Shown in pieces: positions 8,960 to 17,875 of a stretch of 27,908 bases of DNA (its first letter is position 1; every line of letters starts with the position of its first letter). The stretch is from Zygnema cylindricum (taxonomy: Eukaryota; Streptophyta; Zygnematophyceae; Zygnematales; Zygnemataceae): positions 1-27,908 of the forward strand of contig JBBHKE010001737.1 in assembly GCA_037447655.1 (NCBI GenBank), in the 5' to 3' direction. Under the pieces are notes generated by a model that was given only the letters and a program-made list of their open reading frames with translations, did no database searches and was not told the DNA's origin. The position numbers were made by a program, and so were the translations under genes.

Positions 8960-9432
8960 AAGATATGTAACTCTAAATGAAAGAGGTCTTTCAACCAAAC
9001 AAACATATACTACAAACAAATCAAAGACAATAGAACACAAAACACCTTAAAGTGCACTTAGTGCTCTCATTTCCTTAACTCTGTGTAGAATGTACATTCA
9101 CTGTGAATTGATCAATCCTAATTGAACTAAATACTCAAAAGATCAAGAAAACATCTAAAACATATGTACAGGGTTCACCAGAATATCTACTGACAAAATT
9201 CTAATTACTTGGACCAAAATTGTCTAGTAACAATATCTAGACCCAAAAAATCTCGGAGATATGTTTCACGTCTACATTCAAAGGTACACACTAATTTACT
9301 TAAAGATAACTATCCAAGTAGATACTAAAAAATCCACACTAAATATAACTAATATTGAATAGTTGGTGGTCCAAAAATATTCTACGTCCTATACTCAAAT
9401 TCCTAAGACTTACTAAAGCTTACTTTTCAATA
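8960..9432 (-). mobile_element. Ty1/copia LTR shared by elements A and D (right edge firm, left edge approximate)
   Basis: On the minus strand it begins right after the polypurine tract of element A, with TATTGAAAAGT (a one-base change from the usual TGTTGA start). It runs for roughly 470 bases to before the gag ATG of element D at 8906. No coding sequence. Part of it (8983-9033) recurs at 10281-10331. The end toward gag is not fixed; a GTTACA at about 8966 is one candidate. I could not recognise a primer binding site in the 8907-8965 leader. Confidence 0.6.
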
Positions 9433-9447
9433 CTCCCCTTGAGCTTT
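9433..9447 (-). other. Polypurine tract of element A
   Basis: Minus strand AAAGCTCAAGGGGAG immediately before the LTR start and just after the end of the RNase H reading frame. That is the expected position and composition of a plus-strand primer in Ty1/copia elements. Confidence 0.75.
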
Positions 9448-10280
9448 AGAAGACTTACTCACTTAGACCACATGTTTTTCTCTAGTACTTCAACTTAGGA
9501 GATGGAAGGACTTTTGTCAACATGTCCGCAACCATTTTCTCATCAGGCAAATAGTAAAGTTTGACCACTCTTGCAAATACTTTTTCTCACACCAAATGTA
9601 GTCGAATGTTTATACGCTTACTTTTAAGGTGACTTGGGTTTGTAGCCAGAAAAATGACTGCCTGATTGTCGCACCGTATTATTTGTGTTCCGTGTTGTGT
9701 AAAACCCAATTCTTTAAGAAATGCCTTAATCCAAAGAAGCTCTTTCAAGGCTGCGCTCGCAGCCATGTATTTGGCTTCCATAGTCGATTGTGCCTTGACT
9801 TTTTGGAGTTTACTACTTCAACTACAAGTTCCACTTCCTATCTAAATGACATACCCAGTTGTAGATTTCCTACTAGGCACATCACCATAGCTAGCATCAC
9901 TCTAAGTGTTTATACTAACCTTGTCCCCTCCCAAAGTAAGCCAAAGATTTCTGGTCCCAACAAGATATCTTAAGACCCTTTTTGTTGCCTCCCAATCTCT
10001 CTTTCGTGGATTTTGTAGACTTTTGTTTAATACATCAACAGCTATAGCTATATCGGGCCTATTGCAATTCATGAAGTAATCTAGACTTCCTACTACTTGT
10101 TTGTAAGGTACTTGGGACATAAATTTTTTGCTCTTCTGCACTAAATTCCTCATCTATTATAACTCCAAACTCATGCTCTATTCCTTCAAGTTTTTGCTTA
10201 TACTCCATAGGAGTTGCACATCCTTTGGCATCAGCCGAGCCAAATTTTTCCAACATGTTGCCTATCGCTTTTTTTTTAGT
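9448..10280 (-). pseudogene. Copia pol: RT C-terminus and RNase H (element A)
   Basis: The minus strand gives KKKAIGNMLEKFGSADAKG, then the RT-RNase H link (YFMNCNRPDIAIAVDVLNKS, RVLRYLVGTRNLWLTLGG) and RNase H (SDASYGDVPSRKSTTGY, YMAASAALKELLWIKAFLKE, IIRCDNQAVIFLATNPSH, KLYYLPDEKMVADMLTK). A frame change lies near 10130. In-frame stops interrupt RNase H at least six times, three of them where a Trp is expected. The copy is cut at 10280 before the RT active site. It parallels the same region of element C closely, so A and C are two copies of one family. Confidence 0.88.
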
Positions 10281-10334
10281 GATGTCTTTCAACCAAACAA
10301 ATATGTTCTACAAGCAAATCAAAGACAATAGACA
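10281..10334 (-). mobile_element. LTR fragment fused to the truncated RT of element A
   Basis: GATGTCTTTCAACCAAACAA and the following 30 bases match 8983-9033 of the LTR behind element A, in the same orientation, with only a few differences. It abuts the truncated RT at 10280, as if everything between LTR and RT had been deleted. The left end is sharp; the right end meets element B. Confidence 0.7.
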
Positions 10335-11209
10335 ATCACTTTATATTCCGGACGGTTCGGTCAATTTGTTAAGCGTTCTACAAATCCAAAAGAGTGGTAG
10401 AAGCTTACTTGCGAGATGTGATCAATCTATTGAGATTTGGAATGAGAACGGGAATGTAATTGGAGTAGGGGTTGTAACGGATGCGAGTCATAGTCGGCTC
10501 TTATGGAGGAGGCCGAAATCTAGAGTTCCCACCGAGGGAATTTCACACCAAATTTTGGAGTTGAAAGGTGATCTTAACTTATGGCATCATTTGATGTGTC
10601 ACACATCCGAGGTAAGTTTGAAGAAGAGGATTCGTCATTCTTTAGTGAGGGGTTTCGATCTCGCATCTAGTGAGAAGGTGAACGGGTGCGGAGGATGTAG
10701 CAAAGGATGTCAAATTCGGAAATCCCATTTGAATAAAGATATCAAGTATCTAGCTCAAAATCCTTTGGAGGTGGTCCACATCGATATTTGTGGACATATT
10801 AAACCCGAGACAATTGGAGGTAATAAGTATACTTTGGCGATTGTTGATGACTTCTCTAAGAAGTCATGGGTGTATATATTGAAAAAAAAATCGGATGCAT
10901 TTGAAAAATTTAAAGAATGGCATGTAATGGCCAAAAGGCAAATTGATAGAAGCTTAAGTCGATTCGGTCCGACAATGGAGGGGAGTTTGTTATTTTTTAG
11001 GGGTATTGTAAGGAGTGGGGGATAGGGCATCAATTCACGACGCCTTATTCTCCGGAGTCAAATGGAGTGGCCGAGGGGAAGAATCTTACCTTACAAGAAA
11101 TGGTCCGTGCGATGGTTCATAGCTCCGCACGAAAGATGTTTTTGTGGGGAGATGCAATTCCTACGGCTATTTACATTTGTGACCGAAGACTCACTTCGGT
11201 TTCCGGAAG
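10335..11209 (+). pseudogene. Copia pol: pre-integrase and integrase fragment (element B, opposite strand)
   Basis: Plus strand, beginning near YIPDGSVNLLSVLQIQKSG. It has the integrase zinc-binding pattern (LWHHLMCHTS then CGGCSKGC), the core start (VVHIDICGHIKP, YTLAIVDDFSKKSWVYI) and, after a frame change near 10965, RSDNGGEF, a TAG stop at 10997-10999, TTPYSPESNGVAEGKN and WGDAIPTAIYICDRRL. All three D-D-E residues can be found. It starts after the protease and stops before RT. Its sequence differs clearly from C and E, so it is a third copia lineage, inserted or rearranged in inverted orientation between the A and C pieces. Confidence 0.85.
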
Positions 11210-11573
11210 TAAAATGCCTTAATCTAAAACATCTCGCAGTCATGTATTCGGCTTCCATAGTCGATTGTGCCGTAACTTTTTGAAGTTTAGTACTCCAACT
11301 ACAAGTTTCAGTTCCAATTTGAATAACATACCCAGTGGTAGACTTTCTTCTAGGCACATCACCATAGCTAGCATCACTCCAAGTATTAATGCTAACCTTG
11401 TCCCCTCCCAAAGTAAGCCAAAGATTTCTGGTCCCAACAACATATCTTAAGACCCTTTTTGCTGACTCGCAATCTCTCCTTCGTGGATTTTGTAGACTTC
11501 TGATCAACACACCAACAGCTGCAGCTATATCGGGCCTAGTGCAATTCATGAAGTAAACCAGTCTTCGTATTAC
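11210..11573 (-). pseudogene. Element C RT C-terminus and RNase H, truncated
   Basis: After the RT frame, the minus strand continues in another frame with MNCTRPDIAAAVGVLIRSLQ, RVLRYVVGTRNLWLTLGG, WSDASYGDVPRRKSTTGYVI and STMEAEYM. Compared with element A it lacks about 20 bases just after EAEYMTA (AALKELL region) and then stops at the junction with B near 11210. Only the first third of RNase H remains. Confidence 0.85.
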
Positions 11574-12500
11574 TTATCTGTAGGGTATTTGGGACATAAT
11601 TTTTTGCTCTTCTACAGTGAGTTCCTCATCTATCATGACTCCAAACTCATGCTCTATTCCTTCAAGTTTTTGCTTATACTCCATAGGAGTTGCATAACCT
11701 TTGGCATCAGCCAAGCCAATATTTTCCAACATGTTTCCTATCGCTTCTTTTTGAGTTAGCCTTATTATTTTCTTTTCTCTATCTCTTTCAACTTGTATGC
11801 CAAGAATATATTTTGCCTCACCCAAATCCTTCATTTCAAATTGTGAATTAAGAGCGTGTTTTACTCTAGTAATTCTTTCTTTGTTCCTACTAATTAACAA
11901 CAAATCATCAACATACACATGAATGAATATCACCTCATCAAGATTATCACCGCACATCACATATACTGAATGATCTGAGCTAATTCTAGTAAATCCTAAA
12001 CCTGTCAAGAACTCATCTAACTTTCTGTTCCATAACCTAAGGGCATGTTTTAGGCCATACAAAGATTTTAAAAGTTTGCACACAAGATTTTCTTTTCTTG
12101 CTTCCTCATAACCCCTTGGCTGCTTCATATAAATGACCTCATCTAAATCACCATGCAAAAAGGCAGTTTTAACATCCATTTCGTCGATGTCAAAATCCTC
12201 TATAGCAGCTAATGTAAGTAAGATGCGGACAGATGGAAACCTTACTACCGGTGAAAAAGTTTCTTCATAATCTATCCCGTCCTTTTTATTATACCCCTTA
12301 GCAACCAAACGAGCCTTATACCTTTCTATGGTATTATCAGTGTTCAATTTTAATTTAAACACCCATTTACTTCTAACAACCTTTCTTCCTGGAGGAAGTT
12401 CCACCAGATCTCCTGTTTGAGCCTCTATGATGGACTTCATTTCTTCATTGACTGCTTCCACCCAGTGTTCCTTTTCATTACTCGAAAAAGCTTCCGTCAA
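11574..12500 (-). CDS. Element C reverse transcriptase, uninterrupted frame of 308 codons
   Basis: One open frame on the minus strand. It begins TEAFSSNEKEHWVEAVNEEM, has the copia RT landmarks WVFKLKLNTD, RYKARLVAKGYNKKDGIDYE, the first catalytic Asp in MDVKTAFLHGDLDEV, LLKSLYGLKHALRLWN, and the active-site YVDD (codons 11915-11904). It ends in LTQKEAIGNMLENIGLADAK. It is much better preserved than the rest of the element; adjacent linker and RNase H frames contain stops. The ATG at 12500 is internal to the polyprotein, not a real start, and the frame ends in a lesion shortly before RNase H. Confidence 0.85.
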   Translation of the reverse strand: MTEAFSSNEKEHWVEAVNEEMKSIIEAQTGDLVELPPGRKVVRSKWVFKLKLNTDNTIERYKARLVAKGYNKKDGIDYEETFSPVVRFPSVRILLTLAAIEDFDIDEMDVKTAFLHGDLDEVIYMKQPRGYEEARKENLVCKLLKSLYGLKHALRLWNRKLDEFLTGLGFTRISSDHSVYVMCGDNLDEVIFIHVYVDDLLLISRNKERITRVKHALNSQFEMKDLGEAKYILGIQVERDREKKIIRLTQKEAIGNMLENIGLADAKGYATPMEYKQKLEGIEHEFGVMIDEELTVEEQKIMSQIPYR

Positions 12501-13720
12501 CGTTAGAGGCTATTCTGAGTGTGCTGAGTGAGCAAAGGCTGCATTTTCTCCTCTAAGTCGTGCACTTCGCCTAACTCTACCTGGAAATTCTGTCGCTGGT
12601 ATAGATGGTTGGGTCCTCCTCCTCGATACATGTGGCATAACACTTCCTCTTTTTGGTGGAGAAGATGATTCCAAGTCACTTTGAGTTGATGTAGATGTGT
12701 TTTATATATTTTTCTTGAAAAACATAGGATTTTCCTCTAAAAAAGTATAATCAACACTTCGATTTTTCTTTTCAACTGTACGCTGACTAAGTACATCTAC
12801 TCATTTTCCGTGATCCTTCATTATGATGTTTCTGGCTACCACGATTATATTTCTCTTAATGTCATATGCTTTATAACCTTTGGCATGATCATCATACCCT
12901 AATAATATCTCTGGTATGCCTTTTGGCTCTAATTTCCGTTTTTGTGGATCATTATCTAGCAAGAATATCTTACTTCCAAAAACTCTGAAGTAACTTACAT
13001 CTGGTTTTTGTCCTGTCCACATTCCTTTGGGAGTTTTATCTTTTACTGCTCATGTTTCTAACCTGTTTCTCACATAAGCTGCACAATATATAGCCTCTAC
13101 CCAAAATTTGAAAATCTATGTCCATATGAGCCATCATTGTCCTCGCACACTCTGATATGGTTCTATTCATCCTCTATGAAACACCGTTTTGTTCCGGAGA
13201 ATGAGGAACGGTTAGTTGACGTGAGATTCTATGCAATTTTAGGAATTCTGCAAACTCATTATAAATATACTCCCTCCATTGTCAGATCTGAATCATGCTA
13301 TCTTTATCTCATGCAGGTTTTCAACCCAATCCTTATACTCATTAAATTTTGCATAGTCTTCATCCTTACTTTTCAAAAAATAAACTGTAGTATATCTACT
13401 ATAGTCACATGTAAAGGTAAGCATAAACTTAACAACTCCCACAGATATGTATTTAGATAGCACGCACACTGTTGATATTTGGGTATTTTCTAGGTCTTTA
13501 TTAGATAGAAAAGAGTAGAGGCAGTCTGCCCCTGACTCCCTTCTCCAAGCCCCCACACTTGTCGTAGTCACTGAAGGCTGGAAAGGGAGCTAGATTTGAT
13601 GCTGGTTTTTGACTAATTTTACACATTCCACCATTTTCTGATTTACCATCTTTTCTAATCTATCATAATTCACATGTCCTGAACGTTTATGCCATAAATT
13701 ACAATCACAGATTACACTTG
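12501..13720 (-). pseudogene. Element C pre-integrase, integrase and linker, broken
   Basis: The minus strand shows WHKRSGHVNYDRLEKMV (zinc-binding His pair), a SINE fragment interrupting the middle, then MLTFTCDYSRYTTVYFLKSK, RSDNGG, TVPHSPEQNGV with a stop before RMNRTISECARTMMAHM. The C-terminal domain follows as MWTGQKPDVSYFRVFGSKIF, LLGYDDHAKGYKAYD. A Ser/Pro-rich linker with two stops (near 12703 and 12513) leads to RT. Several frameshifts occur between 13023 and 13290. Confidence 0.82.
13483..13570 (-). repeat. SINE fragment inside element C integrase
   Basis: On the minus strand, TGACTACGACAAGTGTGGGG, GCAGACTGCC and the end ACCTAGAAAATAC match in order the 3' part of the SINE-like element at 18753-18851. 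Integrase similarity stops at its start and resumes after it. It lacks the tRNA-like head, as expected of a 5'-truncated insertion. Confidence 0.7.
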
Positions 13721-14100
13721 AGTACATAACATTATTGTCATTATCATTTGAAAGACTCAACCGATACAAATTGTTACCTCAACAAATCCCTTTGCAGCTA
13801 TTTTCCCATTCTCACTCACTGTTTTCTTTCCATTTTCAGATATAGTTTTAAAACCTTTCTTTTCTACCACTGACGTAGAGAAAAAGTTTTTTTTAAAAGC
13901 TGGGATGTGCAACACATCTTCCAATACCCTTTTAAGATGTTCTCCCTCTACGTTCAACATAATTCACACCCTCCTTTTTTCTTTCGACTCAACAAAGGTA
14001 TCAACACTAAAATAAATTGTGATGGGTGAAATAGATTGAATACTCTCAAACAGATGGCGATTGCAGCACATGTGTGTAGATGCAACGGAGTCTATTATTC
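13721..14100 (-). pseudogene. Element C aspartic protease, broken
   Basis: The minus strand from 14092 reads DSVASTHMCCNRHLFESI, the copia protease active-site region. Most elements have DSGAS, so the catalytic Gly is replaced by Val (codon 14086-14084). Downstream, after a stop near 13963, comes LEDVLHIPAFKKNFFSTSVV, the usual 'L.DVLYVP....NL.S' strand, then KGFKTISENGKK in near-duplicate. Together these mark a dead protease. Confidence 0.75.
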
Positions 14101-15092
14101 ATTCGTTTTCCTCCACGCCTTCCGTTGCTTGTGCCATCGCAAAGTATTTATTTTTTCGCTGTTGATGGGAAAGCTGCTCACGTCCTTCTCCTTAAGTTTG
14201 TTGAAAAGAGTTGTTTGTTGACCACCTGATTGAGAAGGAACCTGACTTTCGTCCCATCGAGAGCAAAAACTTCTTGTGGCTTTCGCTTTGTTGTGTGCAT
14301 TACACATTGTGACACATGCTTTTTTTCATCACAGTAACAACAGGTTAATGTTGACATTCTAAGACCACTACCTCTACCACTGCTACTTCTAATCTTTGAG
14401 TCTGAAAATTGGTTAGATAGTGCGTGCACATACTTACTACTACCTCTTTGTAAAATCTGGTTATCTTCTTCGCTTAAAATAAACTGAATTGCTAACGCTA
14501 TATTCCACTGACGTTGTGGAAGAGCCCTAAGCCTATCCACGGCTCCCTTATATTCATCGGGCAAAGTTCTCATCAACAACAAAGCCTGCTGAGGTGGTGA
14601 AAAGTCCCCACTTGCACTAGTACTCTGAAGAAACAACCTTTTCATAGCATGACAATGATCTGACATACTACCTCCAAAATACTTAAATTCAAAAATCTGA
14701 ATGGCTATGTTAGTCCGCACAGTAACATGTGCTGAACATACATAGCACGTACACTGAACCGAACTTCAGAGGCTTTTTTCATCTCAAGATACGACATTAC
14801 CAAGTTTTTTGTTATTGACTGTTTGAAGACGTTGAGGCCGTGGAGAGTCTTCTTTCTCCAATCTGGCGTAGTCACATCGGCAGTTCTTTCCACAATGGGT
14901 GACAAGTCCCTTTCCAAAAAATATGAGCTCAACATATCTTCCCTGTATAAGTAGTCAATTCCATAAAAAACATGTAATTTGGGCGGTGAGCACATAACCT
15001 ATTGAAGGTCATGGCCTTTTTGACTTGACTGTCATCCACTCGCACTCGGCATCACACTCGCACCAGCTGGTATATTCGTCCCAGCAGCGGGC
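14101..15092 (-). pseudogene. Element C gag with CCHC knuckle, frameshifted
   Basis: The N-terminal end carries TNIPAGASV and DSQVKKAMTFN, shared with element D. The body has DWRKKTLHGLNVF and KNLVMSYLEMKKASEV (the 'W..L......I...L' gag core). After a frame change near 14710 it continues FGGSMSDHCHAMKRLF, LLLMRTLPDEYKGAVDRLRA, and a zinc knuckle CCYCDEKKHVSQC whose last spacing is one residue short of the usual CX2CX4HX4C. A second frame change follows near 14290. The gag would package the element RNA. Confidence 0.78.
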
Positions 15093-16260
15093 CGGAGTGT
15101 TCATTGCCTCCAAGTATGATTGAGGCTCATCTGGGTGAGATAGCTTAGTTACCTTATGAGCGGCCTATTTCTCTTGTATCTGTTTGCTGCTCCTTCTCCC
15201 TCCCTCATACTCTGAAGCCAGAATGGAGGGAAGTCTTGAATTTCTCTTTACTCTCTCATCGGCTCCCCTCTCCCTAGAATCCGGTTCCAGTTCTACCTCT
15301 TCTGTCTCCTCGAAGTTCATAAGAATATGTGAGGTTTTCAATGGATCTCTTGTATTTTGGATCTCCCCTGAATCTGCAAGCAGTGTTTCACCCATGTCCC
15401 TTACGGGAATGACCGATTTCTCCTCACTTTTGGACTCAAATCTGATTCTTATCTTCTTGGTATATTTTAAGGGATCAAATGACTTCCCTTCATCCATGAC
15501 ATCTAGGTGTTTGACCAAAATTATATCTTTCTTTGCTAAGTCATAGACTTTATATCCCTGTACATCCTCATCATATCCTACAAAGTATCAAGGTTTTCCC
15601 TTAGCATCTAGTTTCCAGTTTTTCCTATCCGTGTCAAGACTGTAAACTTGACTACCAAATACTTTAAGGTGTGAGACATATGGTTTCCTTTCAACTCATC
15701 TCTCATATGGTGTCATTCCTTTCAGGACGGAGGTTAGGACTCTATTCTCAATGTGGTTGGCACAATTCATGGCTTCTGCCCAAAATCTCTTTCCTATTTT
15801 CTTGTCAGCCAACATACTGCATACACTATCTCCTAGTGTTCGGTTCAACCTCTCAGCTACCCTATTTTTTTTCGCGTTATATAGTACGGTTTTCTGGTGC
15901 TGAATTCCCTCATCTCTCAAGTATTCCTCAAACTGGTTAGAGGTATATTCCCCCCCATTGTCACTTCTTATTCTGTTAATGGGGGTTCCATGCAACTTCT
16001 CACTCCAAGCTTTATATTCTTTGAAGTAAGTTGGTGATTCAGACTTTGTTTTTAGGAAGTAGACTCTAGAGTATCTAGACTAGTCATCAGTTATTGTCAA
16101 CATAAAGCTCTTCCCTTCTACCGAAGGTACTTTTGCTAGTCCCCAGATATCTGTGTGGACCAAATCTAGTACTTTATGACCTGTATATGTGGCTGCTTTG
16201 GGTAAAGGGAGTGTGTGAGCCTTACTCTGGGCACACCCACTACAATCATCCACCAATTAA
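15093..16260 (-). pseudogene. Element E integrase and linker to RT
   Basis: The minus strand reads DDCSGCAQSKAH (zinc-binding Cys pair), VHTDIWGLAKVPSVEGKSF, SRYSRVYFLKTKSES, then RSDNGGEYTSNQFEEYLRDE, NRVAERLNRTLGDSVCSML, KRFWAEAMNCANHIENRVL, PYVSHLKVFGSQVYSLDTDR, YFVGYDEDVQGYKVYDLAKK. The D, D and E catalytic residues are all present. One frame carries it throughout, interrupted only by five stop codons (TAA, TAG, TGA, TGA, TAG); the first TGA stands where PYERW is expected. The acidic linker 15518-15165 (EETEEVELEPDSRERGADER) separates integrase from the RT start. Confidence 0.87.
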
Positions 16261-16790
16261 GTATCCCCAAATTGAATGCCTTCTACTACACCAAGCTTCT
16301 TCTTTTCTCTCAACCTATCAAAATGCACATGCCCCAACCGCTTATGCCAAATCATCAATTTTGGAACACCAACATAGTAAGCATTCTTCTTTTTATTACT
16401 CAGGTTAAGCCTAAACATTCCTTGTCTACCCTTATCTGCCGTGAAGCAAACTCCATCCGCATATTTAGCTGTAAACACTCCCTTTTTAGCGAAGGTATCA
16501 AACTCTTTGTCATCTAACACAGACATAGAGACAAGATTTTTACTCAGCTGGGAAATGTAGAGTACATCTAAGAAGGTAAGTATAGAAGTCTTACCCTCTA
16601 CTAAGACTTTCATATCTACTGACCCCATTAGATCCGTGGTAACCACTCTCCCATCCCCATACTCTATCTTTACAATAGGGATCTTTCTTAGCTTAGTAAA
16701 TAGGTGCTTATCAGGACACATATGTATGGATGCACCCGAGTCGATGATCCTCCTTCCTGTGGAGCATTCCGAATTTCTCCGATAGCACAC
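16257..16790 (-). pseudogene. Element E protease and pre-integrase domain
   Basis: A single open stretch on the minus strand. It has the aspartic protease site IIDSGASIHMCPDKHLF, the flap-side strand GDGRVVTTDLMGSV, LDVLYISQLSKNLVSMSVLD, and the GAG pre-integrase block MFRLNLS then IWHKRLGHVHFDRLREKK. The catalytic DSG is intact, unlike in element C. It ends at a TAA near 16258 in front of the integrase Cys pair. Confidence 0.86.
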
Positions 16791-17862
16791 TTTTGTTTCT
16801 GAGGGATCCCCTTCTCCTCCAGACTCTCGTCAAGAAGAAGCTCCCCATCCTCTTTTTCAGAGGACTCGTCCTCGATTTCTCCTTTCACTTTTATTACCAG
16901 AAGTGCTTTCTTCTTCCCTGCGAAAGAACCCCCTCCACAGTTCTTTTGAAGCCTCAACTCCGACAGCTTCACACAATCCGCTATGAAATGTCTCGGCTTT
17001 TTGCAAAAATGACAAAGATCCTTTGGAGGCCTCGTTCCTCCAGATTGATGTCTACATTCTTTGAATGGTTTCTTCGGATCCTCCCCCCATCAGTTTCCTC
17101 CTGCGGCTAGAGCTTGGATACTTTTTCCCCCCCTCCTAATCTCAATTTTGTTCTCCTGCAGAAGTATCATCCGGACCACTTGTTCCACTTCCATGAACTG
17201 TCAGTCATTTCTTATACTCGGTACACTATGTTTTCATACCCGTTGGGTAACTTCATGATGAGAGTGTTAACTTTCATTTTCATTGTACCTGTCCACTCGG
17301 CACTCTCCATCTCCATATACAAACAAGAGAGGTCATTACAATAGTCAAACATCTTTCCCCTTTTATAAGTATAGGTCCCTAACTTTTGTTCGGCTAACTA
17401 GAGCTCCTAAATAGTACCAGCTCTATAGATTTCCACCAAACTTACCAACAACTCATCGGCCTTGTAAATGTGAAGGTGGGGGGTTGCTAAAGCCTGAGTA
17501 AGGTGTCTTAGAATGAAGTTTTTGGCATCCATGTTGATGTCTTCCCCCGTTTGGGTGTTGTTCTCCGCGGTCTTCACGGTCGTCGCTTCGGGTGCTGTGG
17601 TAATTGAAGCAATAGGAGTTAGAGGCGTCTCCTTCTCTTTCCCCTTTTCGGACACACTGCTGTCCCCATCATCTGCCTCCTCTGCTGCAGCAGAGGTTGC
17701 TGTAGAAAACCTTATTCCACCAAACCCTGGTGGAGTTCCCTGAGGTGGAAGTTTCACTTGTCCACTGACAATACCCCAGTATCGTTTTTCGCACAAATCC
17801 CCCATCTTCATGGCTTCCCAATAGATAAACCCATACCCATTGAAGGTGGACACCCTAAAAGG
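16791..17862 (-). pseudogene. Element E gag
   Basis: The reading opens right behind the primer binding site with FRVSTFNGYGFIYWEAMKMG, the 'F.G.NY..W...M' start of copia gag, and runs open to a stop near 17407. It has an Ala/Thr-rich acidic insert (SAAAEEADDGDSSVSEKGKE). After disrupted sequence, a canonical CCHC knuckle CHFCKKPRHFIADC lies at 17014-16973, followed by a Lys/Glu-rich region leading to the protease. An ATG lies within the primer site itself (17872-17870), in frame with gag. Confidence 0.8.
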
Positions 17863-17875
17863 TGGGCCCATAACC
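17863..17875 (-). other. Primer binding site complementary to initiator tRNA-Met anticodon arm
   Basis: The minus strand reads GGTTATGGGCCCA. Its complement TGGGCCCATAACC is the anticodon-arm sequence of eukaryotic initiator tRNA-Met, recalled from established tRNA sequences. It is also the core of the primer site of Drosophila copia, which is primed by an internal tRNA fragment instead of the tRNA 3' end. It lies exactly between the probable LTR end (TTGCA) and gag. Confidence 0.8.

Larger units (their letters stand above)
11210..15092 (-). mobile_element. Ty1/copia element C, gag to RNase H, no LTRs
   Basis: Order on the minus strand is gag, protease, integrase, RT, RNase H, which is the Ty1/copia (Pseudoviridae) order. 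Both LTRs are missing: the gag side joins element E at 15092 within an APAAG coding repeat, and the RNase H side joins element B at about 11210. Integrase is interrupted by a SINE fragment (13483-13570). Individual parts are listed separately. Confidence 0.85.

Noticed and set aside
15690-15700. TGA read as Trp (altered genetic code)
   Set aside because: Stops in the elements also include TAA and TAG, frames shift, and the host gene uses TGG for Trp; decay explains it.
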